Source of the DNA: Stenotrophomonas sp. UBA2629
Lineage (GTDB): Bacteria > Pseudomonadota > Gammaproteobacteria > Xanthomonadales > Xanthomonadaceae
Direction of reading: 5' to 3'
Length of the DNA: 53,292 nucleotides
NCBI GenBank assembly: GCA_002359895.1
Contig: DEOB01000010.1
Coordinates: 79,077 to 132,368 of the forward strand
The notes beneath the pieces are model-generated. The model saw only the letters and a program-made list of their open reading frames with translations, did not search any database and was not told the DNA's origin. Within the stretch, counting starts at the first letter, position 1; each line of letters begins with the position of its first letter. Position numbers and translations under genes: made by a program. Shown one piece after another: positions 40,832-48,937 of the stretch.

Positions 40832-41311
40832 TCAATAGCGCCAGCCGAACTGCCGGAACAGCTTTGCCAGCACCCAGATGGGGCCGATCAGCAGGTACGT
40901 CAGGTCGGTGAGAAAACTGGGGCGGCGGCCTTCGATCTTGTGGCCGATGAACTGCGCGATCCACGCCACCACAAACACCCCAATGCCGATATACAGCAGC
41001 ATCGTGATACCGAGCCGGTCTTCCAGCAGCCGGCAGATGCAGCCAAACACGAAGAAGATCATCAGCATGCCGATGCCCAGCGGGCGCGACAGGCGGTTGT
41101 AGTAAGACCAGGTGCCAAACATTGTCAGCGCGGCCCAGATGCCATGCTGGAACCACGGCAGCAGCGGCGGGATGCACCACAGCAGGGCGATCACCGACCA
41201 CAGAATGGCCGGTACCGCGACCACGTGGATGGCCTGGTTGGTGCTGTTGCGGTGGTCGCCGGAATAGTTCGCGAAATAGCGATCAACCGGCCGTGCGGTA
41301 CTCATGTCCAT
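40832..41311 (-). CDS. DUF962 (Mpo1-like) membrane protein
   Basis: A 159-residue membrane protein of the Mpo1/YGL010W family. The N-terminus holds the conserved FANYSGDHRNSTNQAIHVVA, whose His pairs (H..H and IH) are the predicted iron ligands of this dioxygenase-like family. About four membrane spans follow; the C-terminus includes VAWIAQFIGHKIEGRRPSF, the second His-containing block. In yeast Mpo1 carries out alpha-oxidation of 2-hydroxy fatty acids; a similar lipid role here is inference. GGAGG lies 5 bases before the ATG at 41311. Confidence 0.87.
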   Translation of the reverse strand: MDMSTARPVDRYFANYSGDHRNSTNQAIHVVAVPAILWSVIALLWCIPPLLPWFQHGIWAALTMFGTWSYYNRLSRPLGIGMLMIFFVFGCICRLLEDRLGITMLLYIGIGVFVVAWIAQFIGHKIEGRRPSFLTDLTYLLIGPIWVLAKLFRQFGWRY

Positions 41312-41351
41312 CGTCCCCTCCCGGGTTGGCTGGCAGAGCATAGCGCGGCTT

Positions 41352-41392
41352 CCCTACGGACGCGCACGGTGGGCCGGGCGCGTCCGTGAGGG
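41352..41392. repeat. Hairpin between purC and the DUF962 gene
   Basis: CCCT-ACGGACGCGC pairs with GCGCGTCCGT-G-AGGG around a 12-base loop. It lies between the purC stop and the DUF962 start, both on the minus strand. Without a T-run it may separate or stabilise the two messages rather than terminate. Confidence 0.45.
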
Positions 41393-41407
41393 CAGGGCGT
41401 GCGGGCG

Positions 41408-42334
41408 TCAGTCGATGCTGATGCCGGCCAGCTTGTGCAGTGCCTCGGCGTACTTGTCGCGGGTATGCGCGATGACGTTGGCCGGCAGTTCCGGGCCTGG
41501 CGCGGTTTTGTCCCAGTCCAGCGTTTCCAGGTAATCGCGGATGAACTGCTTGTCGTAGCTTGGCGGGCTGATGCCCACCTGGTACTCATCGGCCGGCCAG
41601 TAACGCGAGGAATCCGGCGTCAGCATCTCGTCCATGATGTACAGGCGGCCATCGGCATCGGTGCCGAACTCGAACTTGGTGTCGGCCAGCAGGATGCCGC
41701 GCTCAGCCGCGTATTCGGCGGCGAACTTGTAGATGCGCAGCGTTGCATCGCGCACCTTCTCGGCCAGGTCCGCGCCCACGGCCTTGACCATCGCGTCGAA
41801 GTCGATGTTCTCGTCGTGGTCGCCCACCGCCGCCTTGGTGGACGGGGTGAAGATGGCTTCCGGCAGTTTTTCAGCCTGCTGCAGGTTGTTGGGCAGCGGG
41901 ATGCCGCTGACCTTGCCGGTGCGCTGGTAATCCTTCCAGCCACTGCCAATCAGATAGCCACGGGCGATGGCTTCCACTGGCACCGGCTTGAGTTTTTTGG
42001 TCACCACCGCGCGCTTGGCGTACAGCGCCGGGTCCACGCCTTCGGGCAGCACGCTGGCCACGTCGATGCCGGTCAGGTGGTTGGGCATCAGGTGCGCGGT
42101 CTTGGCGAACCAGAAATTGGATACCTGGCACAGCATTTCGCCCTTGCCCGGGATCGGGTCGGGCAGCACCACGTCGAAGGCCGACAGGCGGTCGGTGGCG
42201 ACAATCAGCAGGTACTCGCCCGGAGGAGTGCCGGCAGGCAGACGTTCGCGTGGGATATCGAACACATCACGCACCTTGCCGCGATGGCGCAAGGGCAGGC
42301 CGGGAAGATCGGATTGCAACAGCGTGGTTGGCAC
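41408..42334 (-). CDS. purC: SAICAR synthetase
   Basis: A 308-residue phosphoribosylaminoimidazole-succinocarboxamide synthase (purine synthesis; joins aspartate to CAIR using ATP). Motifs: RHRGKVRDVFDIP near the N-terminus, ATDRLSAFDVVLPDPIPGKG, EAIARGYLIGSGWKDYQ and the metal-binding DTKFEFGTDADGRLYIMDE. It belongs to the longer, about 300-residue type. The start is taken as the GTG at 42334, with GGAG 5 bases before it; the GTG at 42340 sits too close to that site. Confidence 0.95.
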   Translation of the reverse strand: MPTTLLQSDLPGLPLRHRGKVRDVFDIPRERLPAGTPPGEYLLIVATDRLSAFDVVLPDPIPGKGEMLCQVSNFWFAKTAHLMPNHLTGIDVASVLPEGVDPALYAKRAVVTKKLKPVPVEAIARGYLIGSGWKDYQRTGKVSGIPLPNNLQQAEKLPEAIFTPSTKAAVGDHDENIDFDAMVKAVGADLAEKVRDATLRIYKFAAEYAAERGILLADTKFEFGTDADGRLYIMDEMLTPDSSRYWPADEYQVGISPPSYDKQFIRDYLETLDWDKTAPGPELPANVIAHTRDKYAEALHKLAGISID

Positions 42335-42494
42335 GGGCACTCCTGGGACTTGGCTGTGAAGCCGCCGGCGTGGAGGACCCGGGTCTGAACCCGTTGGGCC
42401 CGCGGCTGGTCGGCGGGCGGCCTAGTGTAAAGCGGGATTGGGCCGCTGTGGCATAAAATGCAGGGCCCTCCCGCCCAGACCCATTCACTTGCCC

Positions 42495-42824
42495 ATGCGC
42501 TGGTACGGAAAACTGCTTGGTTTCATCGCCGGGGCCCTGCTTTTCAGGCCCAATCCCTTGTTTGGTGCGGTCATCGGCCTGCTCCTGGGGCACGCCTTTG
42601 ACAACGACTGGTTCCGCCTGGGCAAGGACTTGCCTTACCGCGAGCTGGGGGTCACCCGCGACGCTACCGACGCGGAAATCGATCTGGCCTACCGCCGGCT
42701 GATGTCCCAATACCACCCCGACAAAGTGGCTGGCGCCGCGCCCGAACTGCGCGACCAGGCCGAAAAAAAGGCCCGGCAGATCAACGCCGCCTACGACCGC
42801 ATCAAAACCCTGCGCAAACGCTGA
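42495..42824 (+). CDS. Miniature DjlA-like J-domain protein
   Basis: A 109-residue co-chaperone. Residues 1-35 (MRWYGKLLGFIAGALL, then GAVIGLLLGHAFDND) match the glycine-rich membrane anchor of DjlA. Residues 47-109 form a J domain with the essential HPD in MSQYHPDKVAG. The central TerB-like region of full DjlA, about 150 residues, is missing. It should anchor in the inner membrane and stimulate DnaK. It diverges from purC across 160 bases, in which a possible -10 (TAAAAT at 42454) is the only promoter-like feature. Rpe follows 11 bases later. Confidence 0.87.
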   Translation: MRWYGKLLGFIAGALLFRPNPLFGAVIGLLLGHAFDNDWFRLGKDLPYRELGVTRDATDAEIDLAYRRLMSQYHPDKVAGAAPELRDQAEKKARQINAAYDRIKTLRKR

Positions 42825-42835
42825 AGGCCCCTGCC

Positions 42836-43510
42836 ATGTCCAACTGCATCATTGCCCCCTCCATCCTGTCGGCCAACTTCGCCAAGCTGGGCGAAGAGGT
42901 GGACAACGTCCTCGCTGCCGGTGCCGATTGGGTGCATTTCGACGTGATGGACAACCATTACGTGCCCAACCTGACCATCGGCCCGATGGTCTGCCAGGCG
43001 CTGCGCAAGCACGGCGTGACCGCGCCGATCGACGTGCACCTGATGGTGGAGCCGGTGGACCGCATCGTTCCGGACTTCGCCGAAGCCGGCGCCAGCCTCA
43101 TCAGCTTCCACCCGGAAGCCAGCCGCCACGTTCACCGCACCATCCAGCTGATCAAATCGCACGGCTGCAAGGCCGGCCTGGTGCTGAACCCGGGCACGCC
43201 GGTGGAAGTGCTGGACTGGGTGCTGGAAGACCTGGACCTGGTGCTGTTGATGTCGGTGAACCCCGGCTTCGGCGGCCAGGCCTTCATCCCGTCCACGCTG
43301 GACAAGCTGCGCGCGGTGCGCACCATGATCGACAAGCTGGGCAAGCCGATCACGCTGGAAGTGGATGGCGGCGTCAAGGCCGACAACATCGGCGCCATCG
43401 CTGCTGCCGGCGCCGACGCATTCGTTGCCGGTTCGGCCATTTTCAATACGCCCGACTATGCCGACGTGATCTCCAAAATGCGCGCCAACGTCGCTGCGGC
43501 ACGGAGCTGA
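42836..43510 (+). CDS. rpe: Ribulose-phosphate 3-epimerase
   Basis: A 224-residue TIM-barrel enzyme that interconverts ribulose 5-phosphate and xylulose 5-phosphate (pentose phosphate pathway). Metal and catalytic residues are readable: APSILSANFAKLGEE at the start, HFDVMDNHYVPNLTIGP, IDVHLMVEP, the catalytic Asp in LEVDGGVKADN, and the phosphate-binding AGSAIF. Length is typical. It sits 11 bases after the J-protein gene and 3 bases before the GNAT gene, so the three are probably co-transcribed. Confidence 0.96.
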   Translation: MSNCIIAPSILSANFAKLGEEVDNVLAAGADWVHFDVMDNHYVPNLTIGPMVCQALRKHGVTAPIDVHLMVEPVDRIVPDFAEAGASLISFHPEASRHVHRTIQLIKSHGCKAGLVLNPGTPVEVLDWVLEDLDLVLLMSVNPGFGGQAFIPSTLDKLRAVRTMIDKLGKPITLEVDGGVKADNIGAIAAAGADAFVAGSAIFNTPDYADVISKMRANVAAARS

Positions 43511-43513
43511 GTG

Positions 43514-44005
43514 ATGGCTGCGGCGGGCATCGTCATTCGTCCGGCCACCGCCGATGACGCAGGCTTGATCCTGCAGTTCATCCGCGAGTTGGCCATCTAC
43601 GAAAAGGCCGAATCCTCGGTGCAGACCGATGAAGCGGGCATCCGTGCCAGCCTGTTCGGCGCCGATGCCAAGGCCGAAGCGTTGATCTGTGAACGTGATG
43701 GTCAGGCCATCGGCTACGCGGTGTATTTCTACAATTACTCCACGTGGCTGGGCCGCAACGGCATCTATCTGGAAGACCTGTACGTCAGCCCGGAGCAACG
43801 CGGCAGCGGCGCCGGAAAAGCGCTGCTGCAGCACATCGCCAGGCTGGCGGTGGCTCAGGGCTGCGGACGTTTCGAGTGGTCGGTGCTGGATTGGAACACG
43901 CCGGCCATCGCGTTCTATCGTGCCGCCGGCGCATTGCCGCAGGACGAATGGACGGTGTATCGCCTGCAGGGCGACGCATTGCAGAAGTTCGCCCAAGGCC
44001 AATGA
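43514..44005 (+). CDS. GNAT family N-acetyltransferase
   Basis: A 163-residue acetyltransferase. It shows the order of GNAT motifs: IRPATADDAGLILQFIREL at the N-terminus, IYLEDLYVSPEQRGSGAGKA with the acetyl-CoA Q/RxxGxG/A loop, and WSVLDWNTPAIAFYRAAGA. The NYSTWLGRNGIYLEDL segment resembles spermidine/thialysine-acetyltransferase (SSAT2) relatives, which suggests an amine substrate. The ATG at 43514 begins 3 bases after the rpe stop. Confidence 0.9.
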   Translation: MAAAGIVIRPATADDAGLILQFIRELAIYEKAESSVQTDEAGIRASLFGADAKAEALICERDGQAIGYAVYFYNYSTWLGRNGIYLEDLYVSPEQRGSGAGKALLQHIARLAVAQGCGRFEWSVLDWNTPAIAFYRAAGALPQDEWTVYRLQGDALQKFAQGQ

Positions 44006-44072
44006 GTAGTGCCGAGCCATGCTCGGCATAAATGTTCCCGGTAACGCCCAGCGGAGCATGGCTCGGCGCTAC
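44006..44072. repeat. SMAG-like REP dimer
   Basis: GTAG plus TGCCGAGC-CAT-GCTCGGCA at 44006-44028 is followed, after about 25 bases, by the inverse GGAGCATGGCTCGGCGCTAC ending at 44072. Two head-to-head monomers thus frame the element. It starts at the last base of the GNAT stop codon. Confidence 0.8.
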
Positions 44073-44076
44073 AGGC

Positions 44077-44105
44077 AAAAAAAAGCCGCAGTGCTGCCAC
44101 TGCGG
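44077..44105 (-). terminator. Minus-strand terminator without a minus-strand gene
   Basis: Reading the minus strand: GCCGCAGTG, loop GCAG, CACTGCGGC, then eight T (A-run 44077-44084). The stem has 9 bp. Both flanking genes (GNAT, YegS-like) run on the plus strand, so the terminator serves some other minus-strand transcript. Confidence 0.85.
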
Positions 44106-44165
44106 CCGGGGAATCATCGGAGGCTTATCCTGCCTCCATCCGTCGTCCCTGCTATGGCCTTTCAT
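44077..44165 (-). ncRNA. Candidate small RNA ending at the orphan terminator
   Basis: Upstream of the terminator on the minus strand lies a second perfect hairpin, GGAGGC-AGGATAA-GCCTCC (44118-44136), joined by a single-stranded linker containing CCCC. This hairpin-linker-terminator layout is that of a trans-acting small RNA. The 5' end is a guess: no good promoter is visible, and weak -10-like CATAGC lies near 44155. No ORF of use is present. I cannot match it to a named RNA. Confidence 0.35.
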
Positions 44166-44252
44166 TCTCCGCACGCTTGATGACGGCGCTGTGACATTCA
44201 CCCCGCCTGTCTCAACGGATTGCTAGGCTGCCCGGCCCTTTCGGAGAACGGT

Positions 44253-45182
44253 ATGAGCAACGCGCATTGGCAGCTGATCCTCAATGGAAAATCCGCAGGC
44301 GATGAAGCCGTTCGTGAGGCGGTGGATGTCATGCGTGGGCGCGGCCAAACGTTATCGGTACGGGTGACGTGGGAGGCCGGCGACGCCGAGCGTTACGTGC
44401 GCGAGGCCATCGAAGCGGGCGCGGCGGTGATCGTGGCCGGGGGTGGCGATGGCACCTTGAGCGAAGTGGCCGAGGCAATGGCCCGTACATCCTTGTCCGC
44501 TGCGGCGCTGCCCGCGTTGTCGCTGCTGCCGTTGGGCACCGCCAATGATTTCGCCACCGCCGCCGGCATTGCCGATGATGCGTTGGCGGCACTGGAGCTG
44601 ATAACGCACAGTGACGCCCGCCCCATTGACCTGCTGCAGATTGAGGGCGACGGCAAGGTGCATTGGTGCGCCAACTTGGCCAGCGGCGGGTTTGGCACTG
44701 AGGTCACTGTGGAAACCCATGAAGGCCTGAAAAAGATGCTGGGCGGTCTGGCGTATGTGATCACCGGCATTTCGCGGGTGGGCCAGATCGAGCCTATCCA
44801 GGCCCGCATTCATGGAGACGGTTTCGATTGGGAAGGTGGCTTCATCGCCTTGGGCATTGGTAATGGCCGGCAGGCCGGGGGCGGCCAGGTACTGTGCCCG
44901 GACGCGCTGCTGGATGACGGGCTGCTGGACCTGACCATCGTTCCGGTACTGTCCGGTGAGGTGGTATCCACCCTCGGCACCCTGTTCAGCGAGGGCAAGC
45001 ACGCGGCGCTCGACCAGGTGGCGAGCCGCACCCGGTTGCAGGAGGTGTGGATCGAGGCAGAGCAGCCACTGACCTTGAATCTGGACGGTGAGCCGTTGCA
45101 GGCCCGGCGCTTCCATGTACGTTGCGAAGGCGCGCGGCTGCGCATGCATCTGCCGGTCGAAACGGCGCTGCTGGGTGGCTGA
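44253..45182 (+). CDS. yegS: YegS-like lipid kinase
   Basis: A 309-residue diacylglycerol-kinase-fold enzyme. The nucleotide loop is seen in IVAGGGDGTLSEVAEAM and the second conserved block in LSLLPLGTANDFATA. The C-terminal beta domain contains IALGIGNGRQAGGGQVLCP and LLDLTIVPV, as in YegS. It phosphorylates lipids such as phosphatidylglycerol in E. coli; the substrate here is inferred. CGGAGAA precedes the ATG at 44253. The gene is separated from the GNAT gene by the SMAG dimer and the sRNA candidate. Confidence 0.9.
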   Translation: MSNAHWQLILNGKSAGDEAVREAVDVMRGRGQTLSVRVTWEAGDAERYVREAIEAGAAVIVAGGGDGTLSEVAEAMARTSLSAAALPALSLLPLGTANDFATAAGIADDALAALELITHSDARPIDLLQIEGDGKVHWCANLASGGFGTEVTVETHEGLKKMLGGLAYVITGISRVGQIEPIQARIHGDGFDWEGGFIALGIGNGRQAGGGQVLCPDALLDDGLLDLTIVPVLSGEVVSTLGTLFSEGKHAALDQVASRTRLQEVWIEAEQPLTLNLDGEPLQARRFHVRCEGARLRMHLPVETALLGG

Positions 45183-45367
45183 ATCGTTGCCGCTGCAAGC
45201 AATTCATCATGTTGCGGGTGCACACCGCATCGCGATCTTGCGGTAGAGTTGCGCGGTGCCCATTCTGACGACCAAGCGTTCCCTTTCTTCCGCTCGCCGC
45301 TGGTGGCGATGGTGGCCCGTTGCCGTCGTCCGTCCCGCCACCGTCGTTTCCCGGAAGGAAAGCCGTC

Positions 45368-46858
45368 TTGATTTCGCAAGAGCAGTTCCAGCAGCTGGCC
45401 GCTGAAGGCCACACCCCCAGCTCCTACAATTTCGTCCCCGTTGTCCGTGAAGTGCTGTCCGATCTGGACACGCCGCTCTCGGTCTACCTGAAACTGGCGG
45501 ACGGCCCGTATACCTATCTTTTCGAGTCGGTCGAAGGCGGTGAACGCTTCGGGCGTTATTCGATCATCGGCCTGCCCGCGCGCCGCATCTACAGCTTCCG
45601 TGGCCACACGCTGGAAGTCAGCGAGCTGGGCGAGGTCATCGAGCGCCGCGAAGTGGCCGACCCGTTGGCTGAAGTGGAAGTGCTGCGTACCCGCTATTCC
45701 GTGCCGCAGCTGGAAGGCCTGCCGGGTTTCACCGGTGGGCTTGTCGGTTGGTTCGGCTTTGAGTGCATCCAGTACATCGAGCCGCACCTGGGCGCGGGCG
45801 AAAAGCCCGACGAACTCGGCACGCCCGACATCCTGCTGATGCTGTCCGAAGAGCTGGCGGTGTTCGACAACCTCAAGGGCCGGCTGTACCTGATCGTGCA
45901 TGCCGATCCTTCGCAGCCGCAGGCCTGGGCGCGCGCCAACCGCCGCTTGGACGAGCTTGCGCACCGCCTGCGTCAGGCCGGTGCCGGTTACCCGCAGGCG
46001 CAGGTGTCCGATGCCATTGATGAGCAGGATTTCAAGTCGTCCTTCACCCGCGAGCAGTACCACGACGTGGTGCGCAAGGCGCAGGAATACGTGCGTGCCG
46101 GCGACATCTTCCAGGTGGTGCCGAGCCAGCGTCTGCGCGTGCCGTTCCGCGCGCGGCCGATTGATGTGTACCGCGCGCTGCGTGCGTTGAATCCGTCGCC
46201 ATACATGTATTTCATTGATGTCGGCGGCACCCAGGTGGTGGGGTCGTCACCGGAAATCCTCGCGCGTCTGCGCGATGGCATCGTCACTGTGCGACCCATC
46301 GCCGGCACCCGCCCGCGCGGTGCCTCGCCGGAGCTGGACAAGGCGCTGGAAGAAGAGCTGCTGGCCGACCCGAAGGAGCGCGCCGAGCACGTCATGCTGA
46401 TCGACCTGGGTCGCAATGATGTCGGCCGCGTTGCCGAGCCGGGCACGGTGAAAGTGGGCGAGCAGTTTGTGATCGAACGCTACAGCCACGTCATGCATAT
46501 CGTCAGCGAGGTCACCGGCACGCTGAAGGCCGGCCTGAGCTATAGCGATGTGATGCGCGCGACGTTCCCGGCCGGCACCGTCAGCGGCGCGCCGAAAATC
46601 CGCGCGCTGGAAATCATCCGCGAACTGGAGCCGGTCAAGCGCAACGTGTATTCCGGCGCGGTGGGTTACATCGGCTGGCACGGTGATGCCGACACTGCCA
46701 TCGCCATCCGCACCGCCGTGATTCAGGACGGCTACCTGTACGTGCAGGCTGGTGGTGGCGTGGTCTACGACTCCGACCCGGATGCCGAATGGCAGGAAAC
46801 CATGAACAAAGGCCGCGCGCTGTTCCGTGCGGTGGCGCAGGCGGCGAAGGGGTTGTGA
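45368..46858 (+). CDS. trpE: Anthranilate synthase component I
   Basis: A 496-residue chorismate-utilising enzyme, first committed step of tryptophan synthesis. The N-terminal regulatory motif appears as YLFESVEGGERFGRYSIIG, a variant of LLES where tryptophan binds for feedback inhibition. The catalytic domain holds FQVVPSQRLRVPF, GSSPEILARL, PIAGTRPRG, IDLGRNDVGRVA and the C-terminal GAPKIRALEIIRELE and QAGGGVVYDSDP. A TTG at 45368 is the start, with AAGGA 8 bases upstream. The gene is the first of a trp cluster interrupted by unrelated ORFs. Confidence 0.95.
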   Translation: MISQEQFQQLAAEGHTPSSYNFVPVVREVLSDLDTPLSVYLKLADGPYTYLFESVEGGERFGRYSIIGLPARRIYSFRGHTLEVSELGEVIERREVADPLAEVEVLRTRYSVPQLEGLPGFTGGLVGWFGFECIQYIEPHLGAGEKPDELGTPDILLMLSEELAVFDNLKGRLYLIVHADPSQPQAWARANRRLDELAHRLRQAGAGYPQAQVSDAIDEQDFKSSFTREQYHDVVRKAQEYVRAGDIFQVVPSQRLRVPFRARPIDVYRALRALNPSPYMYFIDVGGTQVVGSSPEILARLRDGIVTVRPIAGTRPRGASPELDKALEEELLADPKERAEHVMLIDLGRNDVGRVAEPGTVKVGEQFVIERYSHVMHIVSEVTGTLKAGLSYSDVMRATFPAGTVSGAPKIRALEIIRELEPVKRNVYSGAVGYIGWHGDADTAIAIRTAVIQDGYLYVQAGGGVVYDSDPDAEWQETMNKGRALFRAVAQAAKGL

Positions 46859-46921
46859 GCCGCACGGCCCCAACGCTTGCTGAAATGCAGATGATTTCCT
46901 CGCCATGACAAGGATTGCCGC

Positions 46922-47689
46922 ATGAAAATACTGAAAATGTTGTTGTGGTCATCGTTGTTGGTTGCGGCTGTGCCACAGGCGTTGGCGCAGGCCAACAGCC
47001 TGCCATCGCAGCCACACCTGTTGGTGAAAGGGGAGGCAAAGCAGCAGGTCGTGCCGGATCAGTTCGGAATCAACATCACCTTGCGTTCGACCGACAAGGA
47101 CCCCGCTGTCGCACGAGCAGCAGCGCAGGCTAATGCCACGCAGGTGCTGGCTGCATTCAAGGCGCAGAACGCACTGAAGGACAGTATTGAGGCGTCGGCA
47201 TTGAGCATCGCGCCGGAGTACACCTATACGAACAATGCGCAGGTGTTCGCAGGAACGCGGGTAGCGCGATCGTTGTCGGCCCGCTTCGGCTCGCTGGAAG
47301 AAGTGCGGGGCCTGCTGGCTACATTGAAGACCAGTGAGGAACTGCAGGTTTCCGGCATCACCACCCGTTTCAGTGGCGAAGTGAAGATACGTGCCGAACT
47401 CAAACGAAGAGCTGCCGACCAGACGCGGGAAGCAGCACGCAGGCTGGCCGATTCGTACGGCGTTCGACTCGGTGGGCTGTACACGATTTCCGAAGTTGCC
47501 CCTAGCTTTGCCTACGGCATACAGGCAGGAACATGGCCTTCGGGCACCGAGGGTTCTGCACTGCCGATACCGCCAGTCGATATTCAGGCGCCATCGCCGC
47601 GCGTAACAGATGTGGTTGGTGAGTATCTCGAAGCTGGCAGCCTCACTCTTTCCGAAAATGTCTATGCGATCTTCCTGATCGCCCAATGA
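46922..47689 (+). CDS. SIMPL (DUF541) periplasmic protein
   Basis: A 255-residue protein with a signal peptide (cleavage after ALA, about residue 22). The SIMPL domain fills the mature part: PHLLVKGEAKQQVVPDQFGI at the start, a helical ARAAAQANATQVLAAFKAQ, IEASALSIAPEYTYT, and the repeat unit KRRAADQTREAARRLADSYG near residue 170. The family function is unknown (oxidative stress is suggested for some). It lies between trpE and trpG, 63 and 10 bases from them, and would be translated from the same transcript. Confidence 0.87.
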   Translation: MKILKMLLWSSLLVAAVPQALAQANSLPSQPHLLVKGEAKQQVVPDQFGINITLRSTDKDPAVARAAAQANATQVLAAFKAQNALKDSIEASALSIAPEYTYTNNAQVFAGTRVARSLSARFGSLEEVRGLLATLKTSEELQVSGITTRFSGEVKIRAELKRRAADQTREAARRLADSYGVRLGGLYTISEVAPSFAYGIQAGTWPSGTEGSALPIPPVDIQAPSPRVTDVVGEYLEAGSLTLSENVYAIFLIAQ

Positions 47690-47699
47690 GTTCATTCCC

Positions 47700-48284
47700 A
47701 TGCTGTTGATGATCGACAACTACGACAGCTTCACCTTCAACCTTGTGCAGTACCTGCAGATGCTGGGTGCCGAGGTGAAGGTGGTGCGCAATGACGCGAT
47801 GAGCGTCGAGCAGATCGCTGCGTTGAAGCCTTCGCATATCGTGGTTTCGCCCGGCCCAAAGACGCCGAACGAAGCCGGTGTGTCGCTGGAGGTGATTCGC
47901 CAGCTTGGCCCCAGCATTCCTGTGTTCGGTGTGTGCCTGGGCCACCAGAGCATCGGCCAGGTCTATGGCGGTGATGTGATCCGCGCCAGCAACATCATGC
48001 ATGGCAAAACCTCGCCCATTCGCCATGAAGGAAAGGGCGTGTTTGCGGGGTTGCCGGACCGCTACGACGCCACCCGCTATCACTCGCTGGTGGTGGACAA
48101 GAACACGTTGCCGGCTGAGCTTGAAATCACTGCGTGGACCGAGAATCCGGATGGCTCGATGGAGGAAATCATGGGCCTGCGTCACCGCCAGCATCCGGTG
48201 GAAGGTGTGCAGTTCCACCCCGAATCCATCCTTACCCAGCACGGCCATGCGTTGATGAAGAATTTCCTGGAACGCACATGCTGA
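47700..48284 (+). CDS. trpG: Anthranilate synthase component II (glutamine amidotransferase)
   Basis: A 194-residue class I amidotransferase supplying ammonia to TrpE. The triad is Cys79 (FGVCLGHQSIG), His173 and Glu175 (GVQFHPESIL). The N-terminal MIDNYDSFTFNLVQYL is the family signature. Proteins of this type often also serve as PabA in folate synthesis. The ATG at 47700 comes 10 bases after the SIMPL stop. It overlaps the LysE-type gene by 7 bases, so translation of the two is coupled. Confidence 0.94.
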   Translation: MLLMIDNYDSFTFNLVQYLQMLGAEVKVVRNDAMSVEQIAALKPSHIVVSPGPKTPNEAGVSLEVIRQLGPSIPVFGVCLGHQSIGQVYGGDVIRASNIMHGKTSPIRHEGKGVFAGLPDRYDATRYHSLVVDKNTLPAELEITAWTENPDGSMEEIMGLRHRQHPVEGVQFHPESILTQHGHALMKNFLERTC

Positions 48285-48937
48285 TCGAGCCGTCGCAGCT
48301 GCTGTTGTTCATGATCGCCGGCTGGGTGCTGAACCTGACACCCGGGCCCGACGTGTTGTACATCATCAGCCGCGCGTTGCGGGGCGGGCGCCGTGCGGGC
48401 TTCGCCGCCGTTGCCGGTATCAGCGCCGGTTGCCTGGTGCATGTGGCGCTGGCATCGCTGGGGCTGGGCATGTTGCTGGCAACATCGGCCACGTTGTTCT
48501 CAGCGATAAAGTGGATTGGCGCGGCCTACCTGTTGTGGGTTGGCGTGCGCCTTTTGCGTAATCCTGGCGTGCCGGCAGCGCTGCAGGAGCAGGTGGGTGC
48601 CGCTACTGATTCAGCTGTGACTGCGAACGGTTGGCAGATTTTTGCCGGTGGCTTTCTGACCAACGTGCTGAACCCGAAGGTGGTGTTGTTCTTTCTGGCC
48701 TTCCTGCCGCAGTTCATCGCCCCTTCGGTGCAGAACAAGACGTTGGCGTTCGCGGTGCTGGGCATCGTTTTTACTGTCAACGCATTGCCAATCAATGCGG
48801 TGTACGTGCTGTTGGCTGACCGCATGCGCAGCAGCCGTTGGGCGGCGCGCGGCATGCAATGGTTGGATCGCGTTGCCGGGGCGCTGTTCATCGGCTTTGG
48901 CCTGCGTCTGGCATTGACAGCAAGGCCGACGCCATGA
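48278..48937 (+). CDS. LysE/RhtB family amino acid exporter
   Basis: A 219-residue, six-span permease. The first helix carries the family signature AGWVLNLTPGPDVLYIISRA, followed by GRRAGFAAVAGISAGCLVHV; the third-block segment FAGGFLTNVLNPKVVLFFLA is also typical. The protein should export a small amino acid or related compound. Its place inside the trp cluster, coupled by a 7-base overlap with trpG and an ATGA overlap with the DUF1543 gene, makes tryptophan, anthranilate or a precursor a plausible but unproven substrate. Confidence 0.9.
   Translation: MLIEPSQLLLFMIAGWVLNLTPGPDVLYIISRALRGGRRAGFAAVAGISAGCLVHVALASLGLGMLLATSATLFSAIKWIGAAYLLWVGVRLLRNPGVPAALQEQVGAATDSAVTANGWQIFAGGFLTNVLNPKVVLFFLAFLPQFIAPSVQNKTLAFAVLGIVFTVNALPINAVYVLLADRMRSSRWAARGMQWLDRVAGALFIGFGLRLALTARPTP

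Noticed and set aside
45183..45367. Trp attenuator or leader peptide before trpE
   Set aside because: No short ORF with tandem Trp codons and no terminator/antiterminator pair is visible in the 185 bases.
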